Source: Phanerochaete sordida
Taxonomy: Eukaryota; Basidiomycota; Agaricomycetes; Polyporales; Phanerochaetaceae
Reading direction: 5' to 3'
Length of the DNA stretch: 64,000 bases
Assembly (NCBI GenBank): GCA_019973155.2
Contig: BPQB01000026.1
Location: 129,001-193,000 of the forward strand
Positions 47,101 through 64,000 of this stretch are shown piece after piece. Below the pieces are notes generated by a model. That model did not search any database, was not told the DNA's origin, and worked only from the letters and a program-made list of their open reading frames with translations. How positions within the stretch are numbered: position 1 is the stretch's first letter; each line of letters opens with the position of its first letter. The position numbers and the translations under genes were made by a program.

Positions 47101-48217
47101 GTTCTTCAGATTTCCCACCAGGGCAGATGTGGATACCAGCGTCGCATGGTTTAACGTCTCAGGGAAGATGAAGACGATGCAGACAATCGCAATGGCACAG
47201 TAGCACGCGATAGACTCCAGGAGAGAATTCAACAGCGTATACTGGCCGAAGGGAAATAGGGCACCGTAGCTCTAAAAGCCAAATCCAGCGTGAGTGGCTG
47301 ACCCTTGACGAATGCGAGTTCAATACTTACGCAGAATATGTCTGTCGCGATTGTACCAAAGATGCTCAGGAGCATCAACTTCGGTGCATATGAGCGGATG
47401 AGAGCGAAGACGAAGCAGCCGAATCCCAAGAACACCGCAAATACGAATGAAGACCTGGCGATACTTGTGAGCAAAGCAGCAGACCGACAACTGGACACAC
47501 CTACGCAGTATCAAGAAATTTACCGGCAAAGATATCGGCTTGGAACAGGGCTTCAGGGTTCGCCAGGCCCGCAGCGCTGTATGACGTTGAGTCGGGGGAC
47601 GTCATAGGCCTGGGTATATGCGCACCTTTGTGCCTCCCTCTGCAAGCTGGCCTTGAGGACCTCTTGGTTTCTCGCGGCCAGAGCGGCCCTCATTGCAGCC
47701 GCACCGAAAGCCCATCCCATGCATAGGCCTACAACCATGGTTGTGAGCACCTAGAGGCGGATGAGCTCTGCAGTCAGCCACTGTAGGAGGTGCTCTCGCT
47801 AGATAACTCACAAACAGAAAGAGCTGCACAGGCAGATTTGCAGGGACCATGAAGCTCGCGAGGATGGTAAAGAACGCGCTGTGAATGTCGTTAGCTACAT
47901 GGGAGACCATAAGTGAAAGAAAGGGCGTACGCATTTCCGAGCTCCCTGAGGGATGCATTGGGCAGCAGGATCACATACGCCGCGAACGAAGCGACCCAGC
48001 ACCGGAGCCAGACCTTCCTCGAGCGCGGCGAGCGCAAGTTGGTGACGACCCACGCCGGCAGGTGCAGCCTGTCGAGCAAGGGCTGCTTGGAGGTCGCGGC
48101 GGGCTCGGGTGCGCTCAGGGACGGCTGCCTGACCGAGTCGGACGTGCGCCCGGCGGCCTTCTCGCCGTTGAGCTGGGGCGAGCCCTTCTCGTGCGCGGGC
48201 GGTGGCGGCGCGGACAT
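44122..48217 (-). CDS. Large multi-pass membrane protein, ArAE_2_N / DUF2421 family
   Basis: Starts at 48217 (MSAPPPPAHEKGSPQLNG) and ends at 44122 (YDESHVMNP), split into roughly fifteen exons; clear ones are 48217-47932, then FFTILASFMVPANLPVQLFL, then TTMVVGLCMGWAFGAAAM. After a cytosolic N terminus (HLPAWVVTNLRSPRSRKVWL) come about six helices, a large soluble middle (LRAACAAGLAATQAVLDSIN, RLAALDAALEQLRGALAAFQ), a second membrane half (near 45.1-45.6 kb) and a C-terminal domain (HQNLLDRLHYHGTVGRHTYT, YEFMFYATAICAVFQIVE, LRSITTRLCGEIPLQGWTKW). This arrangement matches fungal proteins with an ER-transporter-like 6TM N-terminal domain plus DUF2421, related to plant aluminium-activated malate transporters and to brefeldin-A-sensitivity proteins. 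Substrate unknown, probably an anion or aromatic acid. I did not find a frame break, but I did not verify every splice. Confidence 0.75.
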
Positions 48218-50207
48218 GGGGATGTTGGAGGAAGAGGCAGGGCGTGCATGGCGTTTTGAACGCAACGTGAACCCAACCCTCTCCTGGCTCCCGCCCCTCC
48301 GCTCTCGGCGGCGCATCCGCTGCGCACAATCGCCGTTACGTCACACTTCGGGACTTGCCGCGCCAATGAGGGCCCTCGGTGCGTCGGCACGCGCCCCCTT
48401 CGCTGCGACGGTCACAGCCGGCGATGCGCCCTCGTCCTCTTCTGGTCCCCGCCACACGTTCTCAACGCCACGACCCGCCCTGGCACTGCATACATCGCTC
48501 TTCAGGCCGCCAAGGCTCTCACGCTCGCCCGACGCCCAGCCAGCACGCGCGTTATGCAGCACCGATATCGGCGTCGTCTACAAGAGCGGGGTCGGCCATG
48601 CGTTCAACACGGGGTCCACTCCTCGCCAACTGTTTTTCTGCTTGCTACGCGCGCGTGCGCATATAGCTGCCAGTGGGCCAGGGCAACATGCGAGCAACGA
48701 CTCGGAACTGCTCTGAACATGGTGCGCATGTGTGTGCCACCTGTGATTAATTGCCTTTGCTCCAAAACCTAGCCCACCACTGCACGTTGCTAGCAACCTC
48801 GGGTTGTACTCAGACGGAGGACCTACATATCGAGTTGTCTTTTCCGGTGCGTTCGTCGCCATGGGCGGTTTAAAAGACGGCGTCATGCGCTTCGCGAGAC
48901 TCGAGATGTTCAAACCGAGTAAGAGTTGACTGTGGTACATTGCCATGCCACAGAGTAAGATATCGCGATTCTGTTAAAGACCACGGTAAGGGCATCGTGG
49001 ACAGTGAATGCAACCATCCAGCTAACATATGCTGTATCCCCAAAATACATGTCAATATGCGCTCTGTACTCAGAGCCGAAATCTATCGTATGCACGCCAG
49101 GGACCATACGCTTGGGCCCTGCACGGACAGCAGCAGGCCAACGAACCGGCGCAGCTCTGGGCAAGGCTCAGCCGCGCCACGGTAGCCACACGAAGCTCGC
49201 CGTCCAGCCACACCCAGTCAAATACAATCCATACAACCGACGACCTCGTATTCGCCATCGTCGTCTTCGCCCTCCGCGTCCTCATCGTCGGTGCAGTACG
49301 GCTCGCCGTCGTCCGGCTCGCCCTCCGCGTCCGCGTCGCTGAGCTCGTGGTCCTCGAACGCGTGCTGTGGCGGCTCCGCGCGCTCGGTGCTGGCGCCCTC
49401 GTCCGCGTCGCGCATGCGTGCGCAGACAGAAGGTCTTCGCACCAGGGCACTACCGTGTCTGACGTGCAGATGCGGCACAGGATGGTCTGTCGCAGAGCAG
49501 TTCAGCGCCGGCGCGCGCTGGCGAAGATGGCTCGCCCTGCGGCTTGAGTGGTGCGGCGGGGAGCCAGCGTTCGGCCAGTGCTGTTCGCTGTGCATGCGTT
49601 TCTGGCGGGGCGGTCGAGAGGTGGTTTGAGGAGAGGATACAGGATGCTGGTTCGCGGTGATGAGCTGCGCCGAGGGCCGCAGGCTGCCTTTATATGCTGC
49701 ATACCCCACGAGTGGCGCACGTCGCGAGAAGGCCTCGTGGGCGAAGCGGCCCCTCTTCTACTGAACAGACGTGCCCTTGCATTGTTCTGTGTGGCCACAT
49801 GCGGTACGTGAGCTGCCACGTCCTCCGAAGCCACTCGTCTTGGCTAGTGGCTAGCTGCTGCTACACCCATGTTCTGCAGAGACAAAGGCTGGCGCCTTCC
49901 GGTAGACAGCTATCTCTGGAAGTAGATGGACTTCCAGGATCAGCGAGAAGGGCCAGAGGTAATAGGAAAACGTCTTCAAGGCTGCATCACCCGATCTGCT
50001 GTCCCACCGTGCACGACTTTGCACTCGCTCCGTTGTTTATTCTACTTGTACATGTCTCCGCCGCGTTGTACACTGCTTGTTGTCATCGTCTACAGCACCC
50101 GTTTTCTCAGATATGATGGGCAGTTGCCTCGGGAAGGAGCCAGGCAACCCTCGCGCCGCGGCAAGTAACGTTGCGCGCGCAGCCCGCTCGCGAACCACGC
50201 TCCACGC
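48218..50207. other. Intergenic with one weak acidic ORF
   Basis: 2.0 kb between the start of the DUF2421 gene and the 3' end of TPI. The only candidate is the acidic frame at 49218-49595 (listed). No repeats or RNA genes seen. Confidence 0.5.
49218..49595 (-). CDS. Possible small acidic protein, unknown
   Basis: Minus frame from MHSEQHWPNAGSPPHHSS to the stop at 49218. The last 45 residues are strikingly acidic and regular (HELSDADAEGEPDDGEPYCT, then DDEDAEGEDDDGEYEVVGCM), which is unlike random frames here. The first half is basic and may be partly intronic. No family recognised. It could be a 3' exon of a small nuclear or chaperone-like protein. Confidence 0.35.
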   Translation of the reverse strand: MHSEQHWPNAGSPPHHSSRRASHLRQRAPALNCSATDHPVPHLHVRHGSALVRRPSVCARMRDADEGASTERAEPPQHAFEDHELSDADAEGEPDDGEPYCTDDEDAEGEDDDGEYEVVGCMDCI

Positions 50208-51237
<1,030 letters not shown>

Positions 51238-52032
51238 GTCTGCAGAGGAGAATAGTCTTGTAGAGTACTTTGTAAGATGGATAGGCCTGGTGGAGGGACG
51301 AGGGAGAGAGCGAGGAAGTAGGAGGAGCCGTGACCGACCGCAAAGCGACAACATGAGGGGATCGATTGATCACCGCGAATCTACTTAAGATTAGATAGAC
51401 GCTGTATCTTGCCAAGCTCATCTAATCAGATTGCAGGTCCCGCTCGCGACATTCCTCAAACACCCTTGATTCCAAACCTCCATGTCGCCCCTCCCCGCCC
51501 CTCCTCGCCGCCCGCACCGTATATATGCGCAACATCTGCACCCGTCTCGATGACCTGCGCAGGTGCTGCGCGCATACACGGCGTCAGTGGCCTCTTATCG
51601 ACTCTCGCGCCGAAGATATTGCCCAGGTTCGAGATTCATCCGCGGCGCGACCTCCGGTGGACCCTCAGCCTGCCCTTCATGACCAGAGCGCCCGCGTTTC
51701 TGGCCTGCTGGTCACTGCCGTCCCTTCCTGTGCCTACGTGGCTCGCAATGACACCCTCGACGGGAGCGACAGGCTCAATGCGCACGGTCACAACCACCAG
51801 GACCAGTCACGTGGACGGCTGTCACGCTGCGGGTGTTATTACCATCGTGAAGTGACGAAGCGGGCCGTCCCTTGCAGCCATATGCAACGGCTGCGGTGCC
51901 GCTCAAATACGTCCCCTTGACTTCTCCTCGTCGCTCATGCTCCAGTAGCTCGATTGGGACTTCGTCTGCTACCACAACCTCCGTCTTTCGTCCCCACATC
52001 CACCCCAGCGTTGTCACGGGCGCATTTGACGC
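51238..52032. other. Divergent promoter region of TPI and the ABC transporter gene
   Basis: 795 bases between the two starts. Open frames here are GC-driven, without motifs. C-rich tracts (51480-51520) may be regulatory. Confidence 0.55.
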
Positions 52033-57992
<5,960 letters not shown>

Positions 57993-59842
57993 CCTGCTTT
58001 CTTTTTTGACCCGTAGAGATATACATAGACTTGCTTGCTTAGGAACACCAAGACGTACACGACTTACTACGACCTGTAAATGGAAAGCACGCACCTTTCA
58101 CGATCACGATGGCTGTCCGCTCGACGTGTGGCCTTGAGAAGCCCGTAGGTATTGACTCCGTGCCGCCAGAAATCGCCAGAGCGCAAAGCTGACGCGACTA
58201 TTGGCACACACGTCGGAAGAAGGCTGGCTCGTTGCAGGGTCCAAGGAGCATGAGGGCAGAATAGATCAGCTGACGGGCCAAAGAGAGTGCACTCAAGAGG
58301 CCGCTCGCCGAACGGTGGAAGAATACGTGATGGACGAGATGAAGACCGTTCTGACTCGGACATCTGAGAAGGCCTGGGCTATCAACTAAGATGGTTCAGC
58401 TGCGAAAGACAAAAGCCACGCTCAGGCTCACGGCGATATACGGAGACCTCTCATTACGGTTATCGCGACCCGTTCGCGGTGTAAACGTTTGAGCTGGAAA
58501 AGCGTCTGCAGATGGAGGAGATAGGAACAACGCGGAAAATACTCAGGAGGGCTCACGGATAGCTGCACGAAACCTCGTCCGCTTTCGTCGCCCCGCGCCC
58601 TGCTACGCGCATTCGGACGGGGCCCAGGCGTTTCGGCAGCGGTACGCAGGGTGGTCACAAGCGACAGAGGCGCGGACAATCGAGGAAAGCGCGCCCGCTG
58701 GCCTGCAGGCACCGACTGCATGCGGACCGGTCGAGGCACATGAGTCGAGGAAGGAAAAAAACGTGCGCGTGGGGTGAGGCGGGGGATTTAGGCATCGATA
58801 AACGCGTCGCACAGCCTGCGGGCAGGCCTGGCCTTGTCCACCAGATCTTCGACATCGAACGCGCGGCCGATGCGTGCAGCGTGAAAATTCGCGTCGAGCA
58901 TGGCAGCGCGGCGCACAGCGTCCACGGATTGCGGCGACCGAGGCGGGCCAGCGTTGGTGCGGTCGTCGAGGGACCACTTCGCGATCGAAAAACAGCGTAG
59001 CGACGAGCCACGGCGGGTGTGGCGCATCGATGCCGGGGCCCCGTCGACGGAGACAAATCGCGTCGCGCTTGCGTGCGCGGCTCGCGTCTGGGAGCAGAAT
59101 CGCATGAGTGACTCGCTTTGAGACGCACCGTCTCGAGATTGGGGATGAGGCTCAGGCTGAAGACTGAGGCCTGAAGCCCGAGGCCTGAGCAGCCTGGATC
59201 AGGCGATGATCGAATCAGGGGCGGGGTAAAATATCGTATGGCGCGAGCCAAGTTGCAGTGGTCTCGACCTCGCACGGCGGAGTGCCAGGGACTTGGCCGC
59301 GCGACGTGGCAGCCGTCGACTCGCGGGTCTTTCGCAGACTCGAGATCGATGGCGAGGACCTGCAGACAGAAAGACCAGTAAATACGACACGGTCGCGGTA
59401 CATGGAGCGCAGACGACAGACCATGCATGTACAGCGGCAGCCGCGAGAAGAATCGATGAAGGAAGGTGTGAAGGGGATGAAAGAAATGCCCGTGAGCACA
59501 CCCTAGGGTCGCGCGCGATACGGATGCACAGTACATTCTGCAGAGCGAGAGAGAGCACTGAGGATACAGACGATACCGAGGGCAGTGACGAGAATGAAAA
59601 GAACAGCTAAAGACAATGACGATTCAGGACGGGAGGAAAGGGAATACAGAAGCTCCAAACTCAGCCAGTCGAAACCTGGGGATACGGATACATGAGAACG
59701 CGACGACGTCGAACCTGTCAAGGGTCCGCCAGCTCAAGCGATCATAGCACGGTACCCTGTAAAAAGGGTGTGACGCGTCAGCATAGAGCGCGGAGCGTTC
59801 AGAGATATAGGAGATCTGACATGAAGGGACGAGGGCGATACC
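57993..59842. other. Intergenic 1.85 kb; one weak fragment
   Basis: Between the ABC transporter and the gene at 59843. 58.6-59.1 kb is GC-rich. The minus frame 58788-59105 is listed as a weak fragment. A plus frame at 58201-58389 has no motif. Confidence 0.5.
58788..59000 (-). pseudogene. Coding-like C-terminal fragment, unknown
   Basis: Minus frame ending in a stop at 58788 reads CFSIAKWSLDDRTNAGPPRS then VDAVRRAAMLDANFHAARIG and DVEDLVDKARPARRLCDAFI. The composition resembles a real helical C terminus, but upstream the frame turns into arginine-rich noise and no acceptor or start is clear. Confidence 0.2.
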
Positions 59843-60532
59843 CTAGTCCAATCGCTCGGGAATCATGAGCTCAGCATTCCCGTGCCTCAGGTCATACACC
59901 GTCGGGCTCTGGCGAGTTCAGGGAGCCGTCAGAGGGGAGGGACAGGGTGCGCAGTAGGGGAAAGGAGGGACACTCACGTCTCTCGCGTCTTCCTCTGCTG
60001 TGTATAGTATCGGGCCTAACTGTTGTATCGCTTTCGCAAGCGCTACTCGACAGCGACTTGGACCCGCCTCGTCCATGTAGGTAATGTAGAGGTGTCTTGT
60101 GCGTGCGCGAGCGGCGTCGTCGCTGACGACATCGAGCGAGTAGGCGGCACCGGCCCCGCCACCGATTCTTGTCGGGTTCGCCCACTTGAGGACGTAGATG
60201 TGGGAGAGCTCGGGAGGGAGAGGAAGGATGGCGTCGCCCTCGGGCTTGGTGAGCGTGAAGAAGCGGTCCTCGGACTCGGGGATGTCGAGCACGCCCTCGG
60301 CGAGGTTCCTTAACGACTGGGCGTCGAGGTAGACGTCGATGTTGTCCTTCTGCTGCGCCGCCTGTGGTCGCAGGTACGCCGTCGCCGGCGGCCGCACGAG
60401 TGGCGGCCCCGACGGCGGCGGGGTGTAGTTCAGGTTCATGAAGGGGGTCGTCGTCGTCGTGCCAGGTCGTTCAGATGGTGGGGGTGAAGAGGATGGTCGA
60501 TGAGGGAGGACAAGGTCCAAGGCCAGGCTCAT
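59843..60532 (-). CDS. Conserved-looking 206-residue protein, unknown
   Basis: Exon 1 60532-59978, intron 59909-59977 (GTGAGT donor, GCCAG acceptor), exon 2 59908-59843. The N-terminal 60 residues are Pro/Thr-rich (SSSPPPSERPGTTTTTPF). From about residue 60 comes a compact region: NIDVYLDAQSLRNLAEGVLD, EDRFFTLTKPEGDAILPLPP and LSHIYVLKWANPTRIG. Then follow TRHLYITYMDEAGPSRCRVA, LAKAIQQLGPILYT and the tail YDLRHGNAELMIPERLD. No signal peptide or membrane helix. I do not recognise the fold. The start at MSLALDLVLPHRP is the first Met after an upstream region lacking coding character. It is divergent from the Ecm14-like gene, whose ATG lies only 137 bases away. Confidence 0.6.
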
Positions 60533-60669
60533 ATCCCCCGCGCGGCAACTGCCGCGGAGGCACAATCCCATCCTGGCCTCGTTGTTCCCAAGCCTCTCCC
60601 TCCTCACCGTCCACGCCGTCGCCGACGTCCTCGAGCGCAGCGTCAGCGGCCAGCAAAACAGCACAGGCC

Positions 60670-62683
60670 ATGTCGCCAGCCCGCCTAGCCCTCCTATATG
60701 CTGCCGTCGCCGCCGCCGAGCTCGTGTCGGCCGCTTATGTGCCCGCGTCGCAGCACGTCCTGGGCCAAACATCAGCAGCATCGGCCATCTTGCGGCGTAT
60801 AGCGACAGATCCAGAGCGCGGCTGGGACGCACATGCCGTGGTCGAGGACGTAGTCCAGGTCCGTGGCGATCTCATGTCTGCATTCGTATCAGCCTTCCCC
60901 TCACCTTGCTCCCCTAGTCATTCAATGCCGACGTGTGGTCCGTCGGCGAGCATCACGTCGACGTCTACCTTCCAGATGGCTCCGCCAATGCTTCTGCGCC
61001 GTCTCTCGCTGCGCTGCCTTACGCCGACGCTTATCTGCCGAGTGCGCTCTTCGAAGTACCGCGCACACGACCACAATCCTACTGGGATCTCGGTTCCCTA
61101 ACGAACACCACCTTCCACACGCAATACCACTCGCTTGAGGACATTCATACCTTTACCCAGGAGCTCCTTGAGCTCTATCCGAACAATGTGAAAGTCGTCC
61201 CCATCGGGCACTCTGCTGAGAATAGAGAAATGTTTGCGCTTGAGATATTCAAGGACGAGCACACGAAAGCAAAGAAGGCCGGCTTCGTCATAACGGGTGC
61301 CCAGCATGCGCGAGAGGTGCGTCATGTTCCCAGCAGAAGGAACCTGCCTAACCTTGGCTGACACAGTGGATCGCGACGTCGACCGCAATGTTCGTTGCGC
61401 ATGCCCTCCTCGCTGATCCGTCCGAGTCTTATTCCATGGCATCCCTTCTGAGCACATATGTGAGTTCCATTGCGCTTTCTGATAGATACGCCCGCTGTTT
61501 CGCAAGCTGACGACGACGTCACCCTCTGCCTATGACCGAATATACTCGTGCTTGCAGACCTTCCACCTCGTGTTAGTGCCTAACCCTGACGGATATGTCT
61601 ACACGTGGGGGACCGACCGATTGTGGTGAGTACAAGATAGACTCTTTTTGTCCTATCGGATGCATCCGTGGCCATCCTCTGCGTCTGCATGTCCGACCGC
61701 TCACAGAATGTTCGCTTAGGTACAAGAACCGCCAGATCCTTGGTCCAAACGAGAGATGCATTGGCCTGGACATGAACAGGTGCGTCGCCATACTGTTTTC
61801 TGCAGCGCCCGAGCACAAACTTATCAGCATCTATCAGGAATTGGGTATGTACACGCCGGCCTGCTCGGCGGTGAATGCGCCTAACATGGCACATAGGGAC
61901 ACAAATGGAAGCCAAGAGCCAGGTTCCCTGCCGCCCAGGCCGCAAAGAAGATCCCCACAGACCCGTGTTCGCACTGGTACCCGGGGCACCGCCCGTTCGA
62001 GTCGCCCGAGGTGAACAACATCGCCAACTATGTCACGACGCTACCGAACCTCCGCGGATATGTCGATCTGAGGAGCTACGGCCAGATGAGTGAGCCTATT
62101 CGCTCGGGCCCTCGGACCGCACGCTAAACACATGTCTCCAGTCTCCTCGCCGTGGTCGTACACGTGCAAGAAGACGACGAAGGACGCCGAGGACCAGCTC
62201 GAGGCGGCGTTGGGCGCGGCGGCTGCGATCAAGACTGCCCACGGGACGCCCTTCACGGTATGTGGCGACCCTCGATCATGAGTGCAGCGAGCTAACAGCG
62301 CGGAAGGCGGGAAGCCTCTGTCAGCTTACCTACAAGTATGTGTCCACCCCGTGTTTTCCAGCAGGGCAGCTGACCTGATCGCGCGTTAGGGCCCCGGGGA
62401 ACGTGGTTGACTACATGTACGGCATGGCTGGTATCAAGTATTCCTATGCGGTGCATCTGCGCGACACGGGTACCGTATGTGTTACATCCCCTTCCGTGCT
62501 TTGCCACCTTGCTGATATCCGTCTCGCAGTACGGTTTCCTTCTCCCACCTGAATGGATCAGGCCTGTCGGGGAGGAGACTGCTAACATGATCAAAGCACT
62601 CGCTGGTTTCATCATCAACAAGAAATGTCAGTGTCACTCGCCTGCAGCTCGTGTTCATATCGCTGACCCTGCATCCAGTTTAA
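60670..62683 (+). CDS. ECM14: Ecm14-like inactive zinc carboxypeptidase (M14)
   Basis: Twelve exons: 60670-60858, 60918-61316, 61367-61459, 61558-61625, 61720-61779, 61838-61844, 61897-62089, 62142-62257, 62307-62335, 62390-62474, 62530-62626, 62679-62683; 446 residues. Signal peptide (ARLALLYAAVAAAELVSA), propeptide, then the M14 domain from YHSLEDIHTFTQELLELYPN. Zinc motif HxxE is kept (GAQHAREWIATST), as is the substrate-binding NRNW. However, the third zinc ligand (His196 in carboxypeptidase A) is Arg in GYVDLRSYGQM, and the general-base Glu270 is His in YSYAVHLRDTGTYGF. Ecm14 proteins are known pseudo-carboxypeptidases linked to cell-wall phenotypes, so loss of catalysis is expected here. 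Secreted or vacuolar. The last two coding bases and stop lie in a tiny exon whose placement is tentative. Confidence 0.9.
61838..61844 (+). other. 7-base microexon of the Ecm14-like gene
   Basis: GAATTGG stands between an acceptor ATCAG (ending 61837) and a donor GTATGT (61845). It supplies the last base of Arg plus Asn-Trp, restoring the conserved DMNRNWGHKWKP sequence. Without it the frame and the motif are lost. Confidence 0.85.
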
Positions 62684-63295
62684 ATCGCTCTTGGGTCTAT
62701 CTTACGGTGTTGTGCTTGTGCTTGGTACACTCTGTTGTAATTGTAGTTTGCTTCATGTAGCCCACATTTCTATCCCAGCTCCTCCGCGTTACTATTGCCA
62801 TGCGAGCTCACCCTGCTTACAGCAATCTGCTCCGTGTGAAGACTAGTTGCATAATCTTGACATAGTACATATGCAATTGCATGGAGGATCACAGATGATG
62901 CTACAAGGACTGGGGAGGTAAGGTGGAGAGATGGGATATTAAGAAAAAATATTGCGATGAGGACCTTGGAGGGTCATGATGATGGGCGAGTGACGAATGG
63001 GAGGGGGAAGAGTTACTGAATGTATAAGTATGTCACAAGAATACGCTTGCGAACAAGCATGAAGGTGCAGTAGCACATGATCCAGAGCAGATGAAGGTGG
63101 ATGGCGGAGTGTGGTGTGAGGAGTAGCAGATATTCATAATACCAGAGATAGGAGTATCCCGGCGTAGCGTCCGAGTCTAATAATCAAAACAACGCGGCGT
63201 GCGCCACAACGACAACGCGCAGCCGCTCCAGAAATTCCGGTCGTGAGAGGGTGTGCCCCGCGCCGGGGCGGGATGGGACGGGGGCGAAAGCGCGG
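62684..63295. other. Intergenic between convergent genes, no supported gene
   Basis: 3' flanks of the Ecm14-like gene and the partial gene at 63296. AT-rich in the middle, no frames of note. Confidence 0.6.
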
Positions 63296-64000
63296 CTAGC
63301 CTGTCCAGTCGCGTCCCCCGCGGCTCCGCCGCCGCTCGTCGTCTATCTCGGGGTCCATGCGTCCGAGCACCTCGGCGGAGGCGATGCTCATGTTCGACGT
63401 CGCGCTGCCCGTCGACGCGAGCCGCGGCCGGCGGTACGCCGCGGGCACGCCGACGCTGATCGTGGGCGAGCTGCCGCTGGGCCGCCGGGCGAGCGGCGGC
63501 GACGCGCCGGGGCCCTCGTGTGGCGTGAGCGTGATGGGGTCGAGCGTGCGCCGGCCGAGGGTCGACGGCCCTGAGCTCGGCGCGCGCGCGGTCGACGAGC
63601 CCGTGCTGCTGCCGTCGCGCTCGCGGTCGCGCCTGCGCCGCGTGCCGATGCTGTTCAGGCTCGCGAAGAACGTGTCGGACATCTGCTGCAGCTTCTCGTC
63701 TACCGCGGACGCGCTCGTGAGCATGGGCTGCGACCCCTCGCGCGTCAGCGCGTGCCCTGCGCCGGCTGCTGGGCCGGGCTCTGGCGGCAGGCTCGAGGCA
63801 GGCTCGACAGGGCTCGACGCCGAGTCGTGCGAGGCCTCTCGGACGCAATGCAGCGGCTTCCGACGGTCTATCTGCTGCACGAAGTCCGAGATGTCGTCGT
63901 CATCGGTGGTCGTGCTACGATAAGACGCGTGCTAAAATGGACTATATGAGCACGCGGATACAGCGGATGATAGAAAGCGCAGTGTCATACCGCCGGGCGT
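63296..64000 (-). CDS. C-terminal part of an unidentified Ser/Arg-rich protein (runs off the window)
   Basis: Last exon from about 63927 to the stop at 63296, preceded by an intron (acceptor TCGTAG just above 63927; donor GTATGA near 63991) and the edge of another exon. It opens with TTDDDDISDFVQQIDRRKPL, then a Ser/Pro-rich stretch, a short helix VDEKLQQMSDTFFASLNSIG, basic RRRRDRERD and a disordered end (GRRTLDPITLTPHEGPGASP; MDPEIDDERRRSRGGRDWTG). The acidic DDDDISDFVQQID-RKPL motif reminds me of C-terminal regions of fungal Atg13 proteins, but this is a weak memory match and I give no symbol. No membrane segment. The N-terminal part lies outside the window. Confidence 0.6.

Noticed and set aside
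58201..58389. 62-codon plus ORF (MAHTSEEGWLVAGSKEHEGR...)
   Set aside because: I considered a CsbD-like stress protein, but the repeat pattern does not match and there is no flanking support.
63900..64000. Assignment of the right-edge gene as Atg13
   Set aside because: Only a short acidic motif resembles it. The kinase-binding and HORMA parts lie outside the window, so the name is not justified.

Overview
The window reads as nuclear DNA of a filamentous basidiomycete, most likely an agaricomycete of the polypore type. Nearly every gene is broken by short introns of about 46 to 70 bases with GTRNGT donors, CTRAY branch points and YAG acceptors. Coding exons are GC-rich, and several lineage-typical families are present (a seven-helix membrane family, UstYa-like HxxHC proteins, a Kre6/Skn1 glucan enzyme). 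I rebuilt most gene models exon by exon from splice sites and frame. The exon lengths of nearly all the models whose boundaries I list add up to multiples of three.

Layout. 1-490: start of a GH95 alpha-fucosidase running off the left edge. 1318-3175: acidic nuclear-type protein with degenerate zinc fingers. 6849-9351 (minus) and 13066-16906 (plus): a divergent pair, a Kre6/Skn1-type GH16 protein and a large membrane GT2 polysaccharide synthase, separated by 3.7 kb of GC-rich DNA without a supported gene. 16.9-22.0 kb: gene-poor, with orphan coding-like fragments.

22.0-32.0 kb: an accessory block of lower GC with small intron-rich genes. These are a GNAT acetyltransferase (22036-23069), a single-anchor But2-like protein (23884-24917), two UstYa-like putative oxidases (25457-26168 and 30396-30971), a seven-helix membrane protein (28722-29948) and a 48-residue secreted peptide behind a strong TATA box (31761-31963). 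UstYa-type oxidases beside a tiny secreted peptide make this the best candidate for an undescribed system, possibly a basidiomycete RiPP-like locus, but that is inference.

32.4-64 kb: mostly housekeeping genes. tRNA-Gly(GCC); V-ATPase subunit E (VMA4); an Alba-domain protein; a VHS-GAT trafficking adaptor; a zinc-finger protein (39580-41570); an unknown Ser/Pro-rich protein (42.5-43.9 kb); a large ArAE_2_N/DUF2421 membrane protein (44122-48217, minus); triosephosphate isomerase (50208-51237, minus); a full-length ABCC/Yor1-like ABC transporter (52033-57992, plus); a 206-residue conserved-looking protein (59843-60532, minus); an Ecm14-like inactive metallocarboxypeptidase with a 7-base microexon (60670-62683, plus); and the 3' end of an unidentified gene (63296-64000, minus). 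No transposon with recognisable coding capacity, CRISPR array or operon-like structure was seen.

Functional themes: cell-wall polysaccharide synthesis (Kre6-like, GT2, Ecm14-like), endomembrane acidification and sorting (V-ATPase E, VHS-GAT), transport (ABCC, DUF2421) and a probable secondary-metabolism or secreted-peptide block in the middle.
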